Assembly: GCA_030428745.1 (NCBI GenBank)
Contig: JAUIEG010000075.1
Coordinates: forward strand, 1-9,040
Direction: 5' to 3'
From: Alphaproteobacteria bacterium
GTDB taxonomy: Bacteria; Pseudomonadota; Alphaproteobacteria; Caulobacterales; Parvularculaceae
Length of the DNA: 9,040 nucleotides
In this document: in pieces, positions 1-8,185 of the stretch
Layout: every line of letters begins with the position of its first letter
How positions within the stretch are numbered: the stretch's first letter is position 1
Position numbers and translations under genes: made by a program
Notes under the pieces: generated by a model
Database searches by the model: none
The model's input: only the letters and a program-made list of their open reading frames with translations
Told to the model about the DNA's origin: nothing

Positions 1-95
1 GCCATTTCCGCATTCCCGCCGCGGACACAATAGGCGGGCCGATGCTGGCGCTCGGTATGACCTGGTATCGCATGCGCGACGCGCTTGGCGTCTAG
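1..95 (+). CDS. 3' end of an unidentified protein gene (partial)
   Basis: An open frame enters at the left edge (first full codon at base 3) and stops at TAG 93-95. The 31 readable residues begin HFRIPAADTIGG and end in WYRMRDALGV. The mix of residues looks like real protein rather than shadow sequence, and the frame ends exactly where the convergent ccoS ends, which supports a true gene. The tail is too short to place in a family. It converges on the oxidase operon, so it is probably a separate transcription unit. Its stop TAG overlaps the ccoS stop by two bases within CTAG, leaving no intergenic room for a dedicated terminator. I do not recognise a function. Confidence 0.55.
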   Translation, partial: HFRIPAADTIGGPMLALGMTWYRMRDALGV

Positions 96-256
96 TTTAT
101 CTCACTCTCATCTTCCAAATCGTCATCGAGCAGGATGCGCTCGGCTGCGCCGTCGAGATCGTCATACTGACCGGACTTCACCGACCAGAAAAATGCGAGC
201 AGCGCGCCTCCGCCCATCAAAAGCGCAATGGGAATGAGATAGAGAAGCGCGCTCAT
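92..256 (-). CDS. ccoS: CcoS, cbb3-type cytochrome oxidase assembly protein
   Basis: CcoS is a small single-span inner-membrane protein needed for mature, cofactor-loaded cbb3 oxidase; in Rhodobacter capsulatus loss of CcoS leaves an oxidase lacking heme and copper cofactors. The 54 residues start MSALLYLIPIALLMGGGALL, a hydrophobic helix at about residues 4-23. The family hallmark F-W-S/A-V-x-S-G-Q-Y-D-D-L-D-G follows at about 23-36, and the tail is acidic (ILLDDD...). Length and motif fit the family closely. The ATG overlaps the ccoI stop as ATGA (253-256), showing translational coupling, and this is the last gene of the operon. The stop codon overlaps that of the convergent gene. Identification is firm despite the short length. 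Confidence 0.93.
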   Translation of the reverse strand: MSALLYLIPIALLMGGGALLAFFWSVKSGQYDDLDGAAERILLDDDLEDESEIN

Positions 257-2493
257 AAGGCGGACTTCTTCGTTTTCATACGCAGCGCATTGAGCGTCAC
301 GATCACCGATGAGCCGGACATGGCGAGCGCCGCAATCAGCGGCGTGACAAAACCGAAGACCGCCAGCGGAATGGCGCAGGCGTTGTAAAGCGCCGCAAAG
401 CCGAAATTCTCAAGCACACGCCGGCGCGCCTGTTTGGCGACATCAAACGCCGTCAGCACCGGGGCGAGGCCATCGCCTTGAAACACAAAATCCGCCGCCG
501 CCTGACTGGCGTCCGCCGCCGTGCCGGGCGACAACGAGGCGTGCGCCGCCGCAAGCGCCGGAGCGTCATTCAGACCGTCGCCAACCATGGCGGTTTTAAC
601 GCCTTTGTCGGCAAGCTCTTTCAGGCGGCCGATTTTATCAGCGGGCGTCATTTCCGCGCGCCACGCGGCAAGGCCTGCCGCATCCGCGATACGCGCCGCC
701 GGCGCCTTGCGGTCACCGGTCAGCATTTCGGCGGCGATGCCGCGATGATCGAGCGCCGCGAGGGTGTCCGCCGCGTCGCCGCGCAATGAATCTTCGAACA
801 GGAACCGCACCGGCGCGCTGTCGCCAAGCTTGAACCACGCTTCGCTGACGGCGTTATCGCCATCGCTTGTCGCGCCCACCCAGTCGGCGCGGCCGAAGCG
901 TGCTTTTTCGCCATTGATGACGCCTTCAACGCCATAGCCGGGCGCGTCGTGAACATCATCAGCGAGCTTGCCCGCCCCCGCCGCCATCACAACCGCTCTC
1001 GCCAGCGGATGACGGCTCGCGCGCGCAAGCGAGGCGGCTTGCATCAAGATGTCGTCTGAAATTTCATTCCGGTTCGAGAGACGCATGCGGCCCAGCGTCA
1101 AGGTGCCGGTCTTGTCGAACACAAAGGCGTCGACTTCCGCCAACCGCTCCAGCGCATCGCCGGATTTCACGAGCACGCCTTCCTTAAAGAGACGGCCGGT
1201 CGCCACAACCTGCACCGCCGGCGCCGCAAGGCCGAGCGCACAAGGACAAGTGATAATAAGAACCGCGATGGCGTTCATGGCGGCGACGCGCAAGGATGCG
1301 TCGCCGATGACCAGCCAGCCCACAAAAGTCGCGAGCGCCAGCGTGTGCACCACCGGCACATAAAGCGCCGCGGCGCGGTCGGCGAGGCGCACATATTTGC
1401 TCTTGCCCTGTTCGCCCGCCTCGATGAGGCGCGTGAGATCGGCGATCAGCGAATCCTCGGCCCGCGCCGTGGCGCGCATGACAAGGCGCGACGACATATT
1501 CAGGACGCCGGAATAAAGCGTGTCGCCTGTCTTCATATGCGCCGGCGCGCTCTCACCAGTGACGAGAGAAACATCAACTTCCGAGGCGCCGTCCTCGACA
1601 ACGCCATTCACCGGCGCGCGGTCGCCGGGCGACAACAGGATACGGTCGTCCGGATTGATATCACGCGCGGAGACGGCTTCGAGCGTTCCGTCGGCCTTCA
1701 ACCGGCTTGCGGTCGTCGCCTGAAGGGCGAGAAGACTCTGCGCCGCTTCGCGCGCGCGGGCGCGCAAGCGATGATCGAGAAAACGCCCGATCAGCAGGAA
1801 GAAGAGCAGCATCACCGCCGCGTCAAAATAGGCTTCGGTCCCGTGATTGAGGGTTTCGTAAATCGAGATGCCAAGCGACAACAGAACGGCCAGTGAAATC
1901 GGCACGTCCATATTGGCGCTTCCCTTTCGAAGCGCGCTCCAGGCGGACCGGAAAAACGGGCGTCCCGCAAACATGGCGGCGGGAATGGCGATCATGCCGG
2001 AAATCCAGTGCATCATCATCCGCGTCGCCGGCCCCATCTCGCCGCCGGCGCCCGCCCAGACAGCGACCGACAGCAGCATGATGTTCGCCATGGCGAAACC
2101 GGCGACCGCAAGGCAGCGCAGAAGGAATTTTCCTTCGGCGTCGTTTTCCTGCGCCGCCACATGCGGATCGAACGGCGCGGCGCGGTAACCGAGATCGGAT
2201 ATCTTTTCAGTAATGTCGCGGGGACGGGTGGCCTCGCCGCGCCATGACACAGCAAGCTTGCCGGTCGACAAATTCAACCGTGTATTCTCAACGCCGGGCA
2301 GCGCGTTCAGGCCGCCCTCGATCTTGGAAATGCAGCCGCCGCATTTGGCGCCATAGACTGACAGCTCAAGCGCCTTCGCGCCGTCCTTGGTGCGGCGCAC
2401 GAAAGGCGCAGGATCGATCACTCCGGCGTCGGCGGCCGGTTCAAGGCCGCTGGGACAGCCGGGCGCCTGTTCCAGGGTGTTGGTTGCGCTCAT
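253..2493 (-). CDS. ccoI: CcoI/FixI, Cu+-transporting P1B-type ATPase for cbb3 oxidase
   Basis: This is a copper-exporting P-type ATPase that delivers Cu+ across the inner membrane for the CuB site of CcoN. The 746 residues show an N-terminal heavy-metal-associated domain with GAKCGGC (C51, C54). Membrane helices lie at about 125-235 and 375-425. The actuator motif is TGES (312-315), the membrane metal site is C416-P-C418, and the phosphorylated aspartate is D460 in DKTGT. The nucleotide-domain HP is at 495-496, and the hinge is GDGLND (638-643). The last helices carry YN (703-704) and M-S-G-S-S (725-729), as in the Cu+ (P1B-1) group. Position after ccoH, with an ATGA overlap (2490-2493), points to the CcoI/FixI (CopA2-like) role rather than general copper resistance. 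Before the HMA domain there is only one further Cys (C13), so the extra N-terminal Cys/His metal motif of some CcoI proteins is absent or reduced. Confidence 0.96.
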   Translation of the reverse strand: MSATNTLEQAPGCPSGLEPAADAGVIDPAPFVRRTKDGAKALELSVYGAKCGGCISKIEGGLNALPGVENTRLNLSTGKLAVSWRGEATRPRDITEKISDLGYRAAPFDPHVAAQENDAEGKFLLRCLAVAGFAMANIMLLSVAVWAGAGGEMGPATRMMMHWISGMIAIPAAMFAGRPFFRSAWSALRKGSANMDVPISLAVLLSLGISIYETLNHGTEAYFDAAVMLLFFLLIGRFLDHRLRARAREAAQSLLALQATTASRLKADGTLEAVSARDINPDDRILLSPGDRAPVNGVVEDGASEVDVSLVTGESAPAHMKTGDTLYSGVLNMSSRLVMRATARAEDSLIADLTRLIEAGEQGKSKYVRLADRAAALYVPVVHTLALATFVGWLVIGDASLRVAAMNAIAVLIITCPCALGLAAPAVQVVATGRLFKEGVLVKSGDALERLAEVDAFVFDKTGTLTLGRMRLSNRNEISDDILMQAASLARASRHPLARAVVMAAGAGKLADDVHDAPGYGVEGVINGEKARFGRADWVGATSDGDNAVSEAWFKLGDSAPVRFLFEDSLRGDAADTLAALDHRGIAAEMLTGDRKAPAARIADAAGLAAWRAEMTPADKIGRLKELADKGVKTAMVGDGLNDAPALAAAHASLSPGTAADASQAAADFVFQGDGLAPVLTAFDVAKQARRRVLENFGFAALYNACAIPLAVFGFVTPLIAALAMSGSSVIVTLNALRMKTKKSAL

Positions 2494-2987
2494 GGCGCGA
2501 TAATCCTCGCTTCCGCGTCAAGGGTCTCGCCAAGGCTGTTTTCCGCACGCAGGGCCATATCCCATGCGCCCGGACCGAAAGCGGCGACCTCCGCTTCATA
2601 TAGTCCCTCACCGAGAGGATTAAAGGCAAGGTCCTGGTCCTCGGTGCTGTGGGCCGGGCGTTTGAGAACGCCCGTCAGCGCAAGGTTCGTCAGCGCCGCA
2701 TCGTCCTTGACCATGCGGATGACAATACGGCCCCCTTCCCCGTCGCGGGCGACCTCCATCACTTCCGCCGCCCAGCCAAGGCGGCTTTGCGCGTCGCGCT
2801 CGGCGAGCGTGTCATTATAGTGAATCCCCTGAAAATAGGACTTTTCCTCTGACACGCCCGGAAAGGTGGTCACCGCCGCGCGGATGAAAATCACATTAGC
2901 GACGAGCATGACCCCGAAAAAGGCGATCACCATCAAGAGGACATGCCGTCCGGTCAGCTTGCCTTTGACGTGGTCTTCTCCGGACAT
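2490..2987 (-). CDS. ccoH: CcoH/FixH, cbb3 oxidase assembly protein
   Basis: CcoH is a small membrane-anchored protein that binds the CcoNOP assembly intermediates and stays with the mature oxidase in some species. From the chosen start the protein has 165 residues. A short charged N terminus (MSGEDHVKGKLTGRH) is followed by one membrane helix at about 16-39, then a periplasmic domain typical of FixH with F-P-G-V near 42-45 and a Y-N-D-T-L-A segment near 57-62. A GTG at 2990 lies in frame one codon upstream, but the Shine-Dalgarno GGGAGG is only 2 nt from that GTG and 5 nt from the ATG at 2987, so the ATG is preferred. It overlaps the ccoG stop as TGATG. The stop overlaps the ccoI start. The FixH family is weakly conserved in sequence; context makes the call strong. 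Confidence 0.92.
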   Translation of the reverse strand: MSGEDHVKGKLTGRHVLLMVIAFFGVMLVANVIFIRAAVTTFPGVSEEKSYFQGIHYNDTLAERDAQSRLGWAAEVMEVARDGEGGRIVIRMVKDDAALTNLALTGVLKRPAHSTEDQDLAFNPLGEGLYEAEVAAFGPGAWDMALRAENSLGETLDAEARIIAP

Positions 2988-4477
2988 CACTCCCTCCCGG
3001 CCATAAAGACGGTGGGGTTCAGGATTTCCTCACCGGTATCCGGATCGGTGACACGCACAATCACCGGCGCCGATGCGCCCTTGACGCCGCCCGGCGGCAT
3101 CGTCGCAAAGATGCGCACAGACCGGACCGTGTCGCCTGGCGCATCGAGCATGACGGTCGCGCCTTCCGCCTCTTCACCGACCGCGCCCACAGTCATGCCG
3201 TCAGGACCTTCGACCGTGATCTTGAGTTCGCGCGTATAATTCTCGCGGTTGACGATCTTCACCGTATAGGCGTTGCGGATAGAGCCGTCTGACATAAGGA
3301 TGAAGGGCGGCGCACGGTCCCGCAGAACATTGACCACCATGGTCGCCTGCGTCGACAGGCCGTAAATCATCAAGGCGCAGACAAAGGCCAGCACTGAACC
3401 GTAGAGGATGGTGCGCGGACGCACCAGTTTCACTGTGGTTTTCTCGCCAGCCTCGCGGCGCGCTATGTTGGCGTCGGTGTCATAGGCGATCAGCCCCGTC
3501 GGGCGGCCGACCTTTTTCATGATGTCATCGCAAGCGTCGATACAGAGCGCGCAGTTGATGCATTCAAGCTGCGCCCCTTCGCGAATGTCGATGCCCATGG
3601 GACAGGAGATGACGCAGGCGCGGCAGGAGACGCAATCGCCCCGGCCCTCCCAGGTGTCGCCTTTTTTGTGCGGGCCGCGCGGTTCGCCGCGGTCAACCTT
3701 ATAGGTGACCTCCAGCGTTTCCTCATCCGTGAGCGCGGCCTGAATGCGCGGCCACGGACACATGTAAGTGCAGACCTGTTCGCGCATGGAGCCGGCGAAC
3801 AGATAGGTCGTCAGCGTCAGAAGCGCGAAGAAGAAATAGGAGGTGAAGGGCGCGTCGCCGCTGAAAAAGTCACGGGCGAGGCTCGGCGCATCGTGAAAAT
3901 ACAAAATCCACGCGCCGCCGGTGGCCATACCGATCAGAATCCAGATCGCATGTTTCGTCACGCGCTTGCGGATCTTGTCGGCGGTCCATTTCGCCTTGGC
4001 GAGTTTCATGCGCGCATTGCGGTCGCCTTCGATCTTGCGCTCGACCCAGACATAAAGATCGGTCCACACGGTCTGCGGACAGGAATAGCCGCACCAGACA
4101 CGCCCAAAAAGCGCGGTCGCGAGGAATAAGGACAGAGCGGCGATGATGAGAACGCCGGTGAGAAAATAGAGCTGGTCCGGCCAGATCTCGATGAAGAAGA
4201 AATAAAAGCGGCGTCCCGCGAAATCCACGAGCACCGCCTGATCGGGCTCACCCGGACCGCGCGGCCAGCGGATCCACGGCACGAGATAATAGACGCCGAG
4301 CGTCACCGCCATGATGATCCATTTAAGATTACGGAATGTGCCTTTGACGCGCTTCGGATAGATCGGCTCGCGGGCTTTATAGAGCGTACGCGTTCCGGCG
4401 GCGTTGACCGCCTCGACATTATGGCGCACCACGCCGCCGCTGAGATCAGACGACGGCGCCGGTTCGTTTACTGACAT
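2987..4477 (-). CDS. ccoG: CcoG/FixG/RdxA, membrane polyferredoxin for cbb3 oxidase maturation
   Basis: CcoG is a membrane iron-sulfur protein implicated in reducing Cu2+ to Cu+ for cbb3 oxidase assembly. The chosen protein has 496 residues with membrane helices at about 53-71, 104-124, 177-194, 213-229 and 357-376. Cysteine motifs are CGYSCP (C129, C133) and CTYMCP (C236, C240). Two ferredoxin-type 4Fe-4S sets follow: C282/C285/C288/C292 and C306/C309/C312/C316. The C-terminal 110 residues form the periplasmic immunoglobulin-like FixG domain. The frame is open further upstream to 4534, inside ccoP, but the ATG at 4477 has GAAGG 8 nt ahead, lies 19 nt after the ccoP stop and gives the usual family N terminus, so I chose it. 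The start codon ends a run of eight A residues, an odd homopolymer at the start site. Confidence 0.95.
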   Translation of the reverse strand: MSVNEPAPSSDLSGGVVRHNVEAVNAAGTRTLYKAREPIYPKRVKGTFRNLKWIIMAVTLGVYYLVPWIRWPRGPGEPDQAVLVDFAGRRFYFFFIEIWPDQLYFLTGVLIIAALSLFLATALFGRVWCGYSCPQTVWTDLYVWVERKIEGDRNARMKLAKAKWTADKIRKRVTKHAIWILIGMATGGAWILYFHDAPSLARDFFSGDAPFTSYFFFALLTLTTYLFAGSMREQVCTYMCPWPRIQAALTDEETLEVTYKVDRGEPRGPHKKGDTWEGRGDCVSCRACVISCPMGIDIREGAQLECINCALCIDACDDIMKKVGRPTGLIAYDTDANIARREAGEKTTVKLVRPRTILYGSVLAFVCALMIYGLSTQATMVVNVLRDRAPPFILMSDGSIRNAYTVKIVNRENYTRELKITVEGPDGMTVGAVGEEAEGATVMLDAPGDTVRSVRIFATMPPGGVKGASAPVIVRVTDPDTGEEILNPTVFMAGRE

Positions 4478-4496
4478 TTTTTTTGCCTTCGGGCGG

Positions 4497-5366
4497 CTAC
4501 TCGCCGCCGCCAAGTGAGTGGACATAAACCGCAAGCGCGAGGATTTCCTCTTCGCTCAGACGTCCTTCCCATGTGGGCATGACGCCGCCGCGGCCATTCC
4601 AGAGCGTTTCGCGAATAGTCGCCGCATCGCCACCATAAAGCCATATGGGGTCGGTGAGGTTCGGGGCGCCCTGCGACTGATCGCCCTTCCCGTCAGCCCC
4701 ATGGCATTGCACGCATTGGACCTCGAAAGCCGGCGCAGCGCGCGCGGCGGCTTCAGCATCGTGCTCCTGTCCCGAAAGGCTGCGCACATAGTGAACGAGG
4801 TCGTCCACGGTATCGCGCGGCAACAGCCCGCCGGAACCATAAGCCTGCATCAACGAGATATGGGCGTCCTCATGGCCGGAACGGATGCCGTAACGGATTG
4901 TCTGGCGAATATCTTCAAGCTTGCCGCCCCACAGCCAGTCGTCGTCATTAAGGTTGGGATAGCCTTTAAAACCCTGACCGCCGGCGCCATGGCAAGTGGC
5001 GCAGTTATCGCCGAAGAGTGATTCACCAGCGGCGAGCGCAAATGCCTGAAGATCCGGATCGTTTTCGATCGTCTCCATATTGGGCGCTGTCAGGAGCCGG
5101 CGCGTTGCGTCGGCGCGCTGTGCGTCCAGCTCAGCCACGGCCACTTCCACATTGGCGCGTTCGGAATGATTGCGCGTGCCTTTAAGATAACCGCTGATAC
5201 CCGGCCAGGACGGCATGAGCACCCAATACCCGATTGACCAGGCGACACAGACCCAGAACACAATCAGCCACCAGCGCGGCAACGGATTGTTCAACTCCTT
5301 GATGCCGTCCCAGGAATGGCCCGTGGTTTCGACGCCTGAATGCTCGTCGACTTCCTTATCTGACAT
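4497..5366 (-). CDS. ccoP: CcoP/FixP, diheme cytochrome c subunit of cbb3 oxidase
   Basis: CcoP is the membrane-anchored diheme c subunit that passes electrons from soluble cytochrome c toward CcoO and CcoN. The 289-residue product begins MSDKEVDEHSGVETTGHSWD, followed by the family segment D-G-I-K-E-L-N-N-P-L-P-R-W-W. One membrane helix lies at about 32-50. The two heme c motifs are CATCH (122-126) and CVQCH (218-222), with likely axial methionines M173 (SLMQAYG) and M263 (VMPTW). The frame stays open upstream to 5435, but that part lies inside ccoQ. The ATG at 5366 has GAGG 9 nt ahead and gives the normal N terminus; the in-frame ATG at 5372 is only 3 nt from that site. The gene overlaps the end of ccoQ by 11 nt. 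Confidence 0.96.
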   Translation of the reverse strand: MSDKEVDEHSGVETTGHSWDGIKELNNPLPRWWLIVFWVCVAWSIGYWVLMPSWPGISGYLKGTRNHSERANVEVAVAELDAQRADATRRLLTAPNMETIENDPDLQAFALAAGESLFGDNCATCHGAGGQGFKGYPNLNDDDWLWGGKLEDIRQTIRYGIRSGHEDAHISLMQAYGSGGLLPRDTVDDLVHYVRSLSGQEHDAEAAARAAPAFEVQCVQCHGADGKGDQSQGAPNLTDPIWLYGGDAATIRETLWNGRGGVMPTWEGRLSEEEILALAVYVHSLGGGE

Positions 5367-5520
5367 CGCCATCTTCCTCATCTTCGAGCGGAATCCGCCG
5401 CGCATGTTCAAATCGTTCACGGTTGCCGGGCGCAAGCGCGTAAATCAGCACCAGCACAAAGGCGATGATGAAAAGAATAAGCCCGCCCGTTTGCGCAAAG
5501 GATGAAAGGGTTTCGTACAT
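5356..5520 (-). CDS. ccoQ: CcoQ/FixQ, small subunit of cbb3 oxidase
   Basis: CcoQ is the single-helix non-catalytic subunit that stabilises the CcoNO-CcoP association. The 54 residues begin MYETLSSFAQTGGLILFIIA: a short N-terminal amphipathic part, then a helix at about 12-29 ending L-I-Y-A-L-A-P, then a charged tail (PGNRERFEHA, then EDEED). The pattern Y-x-x-L-x-x-F-A-x-T then hydrophobic helix then A-x-x-P/R-x-x-x-x-x-F is typical of CcoQ. A strong Shine-Dalgarno GGAGGG lies just ahead of the ATG, and the start is 10 nt after the ccoO stop. The end overlaps the ccoP start in a different frame. The position between ccoO and ccoP is the canonical one, so confidence is high for so small a gene. 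Confidence 0.93.
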   Translation of the reverse strand: MYETLSSFAQTGGLILFIIAFVLVLIYALAPGNRERFEHARRIPLEDEEDGDVR

Positions 5521-5530
5521 CGCGCCCTCC

Positions 5531-6259
5531 CTACCGGTAATTTTCTTCGGCCTTGTAGGTCTCGAAATCGACCATCGTGCCGAGGATCTGCATATAGGCG
5601 ATCAGCGCATCCATTTCCGTGATCTTTCGCGGATCGCCGTCAAAGTCGCGCACTTGCGCTTTTGGATAACGGGCCATGAAGCCGTCATAGTCGTCCGCGA
5701 AAGGATCGAGCTGGGTCGCAATGTCCGACTTCGCCGCTTCAATCATTTCATCGGTGTATGGAACGCCGACAGCGCGCAGCGCTTTCAAATCCGCTTCGAT
5801 ATGTTCAAAGTCGAGCCGGTTGTCCGCAAGGAACTTGTAAGGCGGCATAACCGATTCCGGCACGAGACTGCGCGGGTCGATCATGTGCTGGCGATGCCAG
5901 TCGTCGGAATATTTGCCGCCGACGCGCGCAAGGTCCGGTCCTGTGCGCTTCGACCCCCACTGAAACGGATGATCGTACATGCTCTCGGCCGCAAGCGAGT
6001 AATGGCCATAGCGCTCCACCTCGTCGCGCAAGGGCCGCACCTGTTGCGAATGGCAGACATAACACCCTTCGCGAATGTAGATGTTGCGGCCCTTCTGTTC
6101 GAGCGGCGAATAGGGACGAACGCCCTCCACCTTTTCAATCGTCGATTCGAGATAGAACAGCGGCGCGATTTCGACGACGCCGCCGATCGAAACGACGACA
6201 AGAATGGCGACAGTCAAAAGCCAGCCATGCTTTTCGAGAAGTTCGTGACGGTTCAGCAT
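5531..6259 (-). CDS. ccoO: CcoO/FixO, monoheme cytochrome c subunit of cbb3 oxidase
   Basis: CcoO is the membrane-anchored monoheme cytochrome c that hands electrons to heme b of CcoN. The 242 residues have one membrane helix at about 12-29 (W-L-L-T-V-A-I-L-V...). The family hallmark follows at 60-78 (I-Y-I-R-E-G-C-Y-V-C-H-S-Q-Q-V-R), with heme c bound by C66, C69 and H70. The conserved R-T-G-P-D-L-A-R-V-G-G segment is at about 105-115, and the probable axial methionine is M138 in ESVMPPY. The C-terminal D-A-L-I-A-Y-M-Q-x-L-G motif is also present. Length is normal. The start has GGGAG 6 nt ahead, overlapping the ccoN stop region, and lies 10 nt after ccoN. Confidence 0.97.
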   Translation of the reverse strand: MLNRHELLEKHGWLLTVAILVVVSIGGVVEIAPLFYLESTIEKVEGVRPYSPLEQKGRNIYIREGCYVCHSQQVRPLRDEVERYGHYSLAAESMYDHPFQWGSKRTGPDLARVGGKYSDDWHRQHMIDPRSLVPESVMPPYKFLADNRLDFEHIEADLKALRAVGVPYTDEMIEAAKSDIATQLDPFADDYDGFMARYPKAQVRDFDGDPRKITEMDALIAYMQILGTMVDFETYKAEENYR

Positions 6260-6269
6260 TGAAATCTCC

Positions 6270-7916
<1,647 letters not shown>

Positions 7917-7961
7917 CATGTTCCCCGTCGGTTTGCGCCGGAAGTGGCGCGAAAGGTGTGA

Positions 7962-7986
7962 GCGCGGGCGTAGCGACGCAACGCGC
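7962..7986 (-). promoter_or_regulatory. Possible hairpin in the ccoN leader
   Basis: On the minus strand, GCGCG (7986-7982) can pair with CGCGC (7966-7962) and GCGT (7979-7976) with ACGC (7971-7968). This leaves a CGCT loop and a small internal loop. It would lie in the ccoN 5' leader about 46 nt before the ATG. No U-tract follows, so it is not an intrinsic terminator. In GC-rich DNA such a stem may be chance. Confidence 0.25.
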
Positions 7987-8007
7987 CCCTGCAGACTCCC
8001 GCATGCC

Positions 8008-8029
8008 TTGAATCTAGATGGCGATTCAA
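8008..8029. promoter_or_regulatory. Inverted repeat over the ccoN promoter, possible second operator
   Basis: Two perfect 7-bp arms, TTGAATC (8008-8014) and GATTCAA (8023-8029), are separated by 8 bp. The centre is 31 bp, about three helical turns, from the centre of the FNR/FixK box, and the repeat covers the likely -10 and start region of ccoN. The form suits a dimeric regulator, most simply a repressor. It is not an FNR box because the spacing and arms differ. No regulator can be named. Confidence 0.4.
8011..8020 (-). promoter_or_regulatory. Possible ccoN -10 region
   Basis: Downstream of the FNR/FixK box on the minus strand the sequence reads CATCTAGATT. CATCTA (8020-8015) sits at the ideal class II distance but is a weak match to TATAAT; TAGATT (8016-8011) matches four of six bases but is 4 bp further from the box. 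Either would give a leader of about 90 nt. No -35 box is needed for an FNR-type activated promoter. The exact start is not resolved. Confidence 0.4.
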
Positions 8030-8042
8030 TCGTATTTTCGGC

Positions 8043-8056
8043 TTGATTGAAATCAA
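8043..8056. promoter_or_regulatory. FNR/FixK-type binding site (anaerobox)
   Basis: The sequence TTGATTGAAATCAA matches the FNR/FixK consensus TTGAT-N4-ATCAA at all ten specified bases. It lies 127 bp upstream of the ccoN ATG, the usual place for FixK or FNR-like activation of cbb3 operons. If it acts as a class II site centred at -41.5, ccoN transcription would start near base 8008. The same site could also serve the divergent kinase gene, whose ATG is 130 bp away on the other side. Confidence 0.92.
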
Positions 8057-8111
8057 CCGGCGCTGTTTTTCTTCGCATCTGCGACAAAATGAGTAACCGC
8101 ACCGGCCGCCA

Positions 8112-8135
8112 CCGCCGCCTATCCTCTTGCGGCGG
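8112..8135. repeat. GC-rich inverted repeat upstream of the kinase gene
   Basis: Arms CCGCCGC (8112-8118) and GCGGCGG (8129-8135) are perfect over 7 bp with a 10-bp loop. No T-run follows on either strand, so a terminator is unlikely. It may fold in a kinase leader transcript if transcription starts near 8095, or be chance in GC-rich sequence. Confidence 0.3.
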
Positions 8136-8185
8136 CGCGTGGATAGGGCCATTCGTTAACGATTGAACCAGGGACGGCTCAGCCC

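Larger units (their letters stand above)
7917..8185. promoter_or_regulatory. Divergent control region between ccoN and the fixL-like gene
   Basis: This 269-bp stretch has no convincing gene and serves two divergent units. From left to right it holds the ccoN ribosome-binding site, a possible leader hairpin (7962-7986), an inverted repeat (8008-8029), a perfect FNR/FixK box (8043-8056), an A-rich possible -10 (8085-8090, plus strand), a GC-rich inverted repeat (8112-8135), a short CGTTAACG palindrome (8154-8161) and the kinase ribosome-binding region. It is the only sizeable gap in the window. Confidence 0.85.

Noticed and set aside
1345..1896. Plus-strand open frame of 183 codons opposite ccoI
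   Set aside because: It is an arginine-rich shadow of the P-type ATPase coding strand and has no own motif.
5465..6262. Plus-strand open frame of 265 codons opposite ccoO and part of ccoQ
   Set aside because: The minus strand codes for clear CcoO and CcoQ with heme and membrane motifs; the antisense product has no family features.
7917..8102. N-terminal extension of CcoN by up to 62 residues
   Set aside because: It would place the FNR/FixK box and promoter inside the coding region; the stretch is basic and low in family likeness, while the ATGs at 7916/7919 have a good ribosome-binding site.
8112..8135. Rho-independent terminator
   Set aside because: The stem is GC-rich but no T-run follows on either strand, and the position is upstream of both divergent genes, where no transcript is expected to end.
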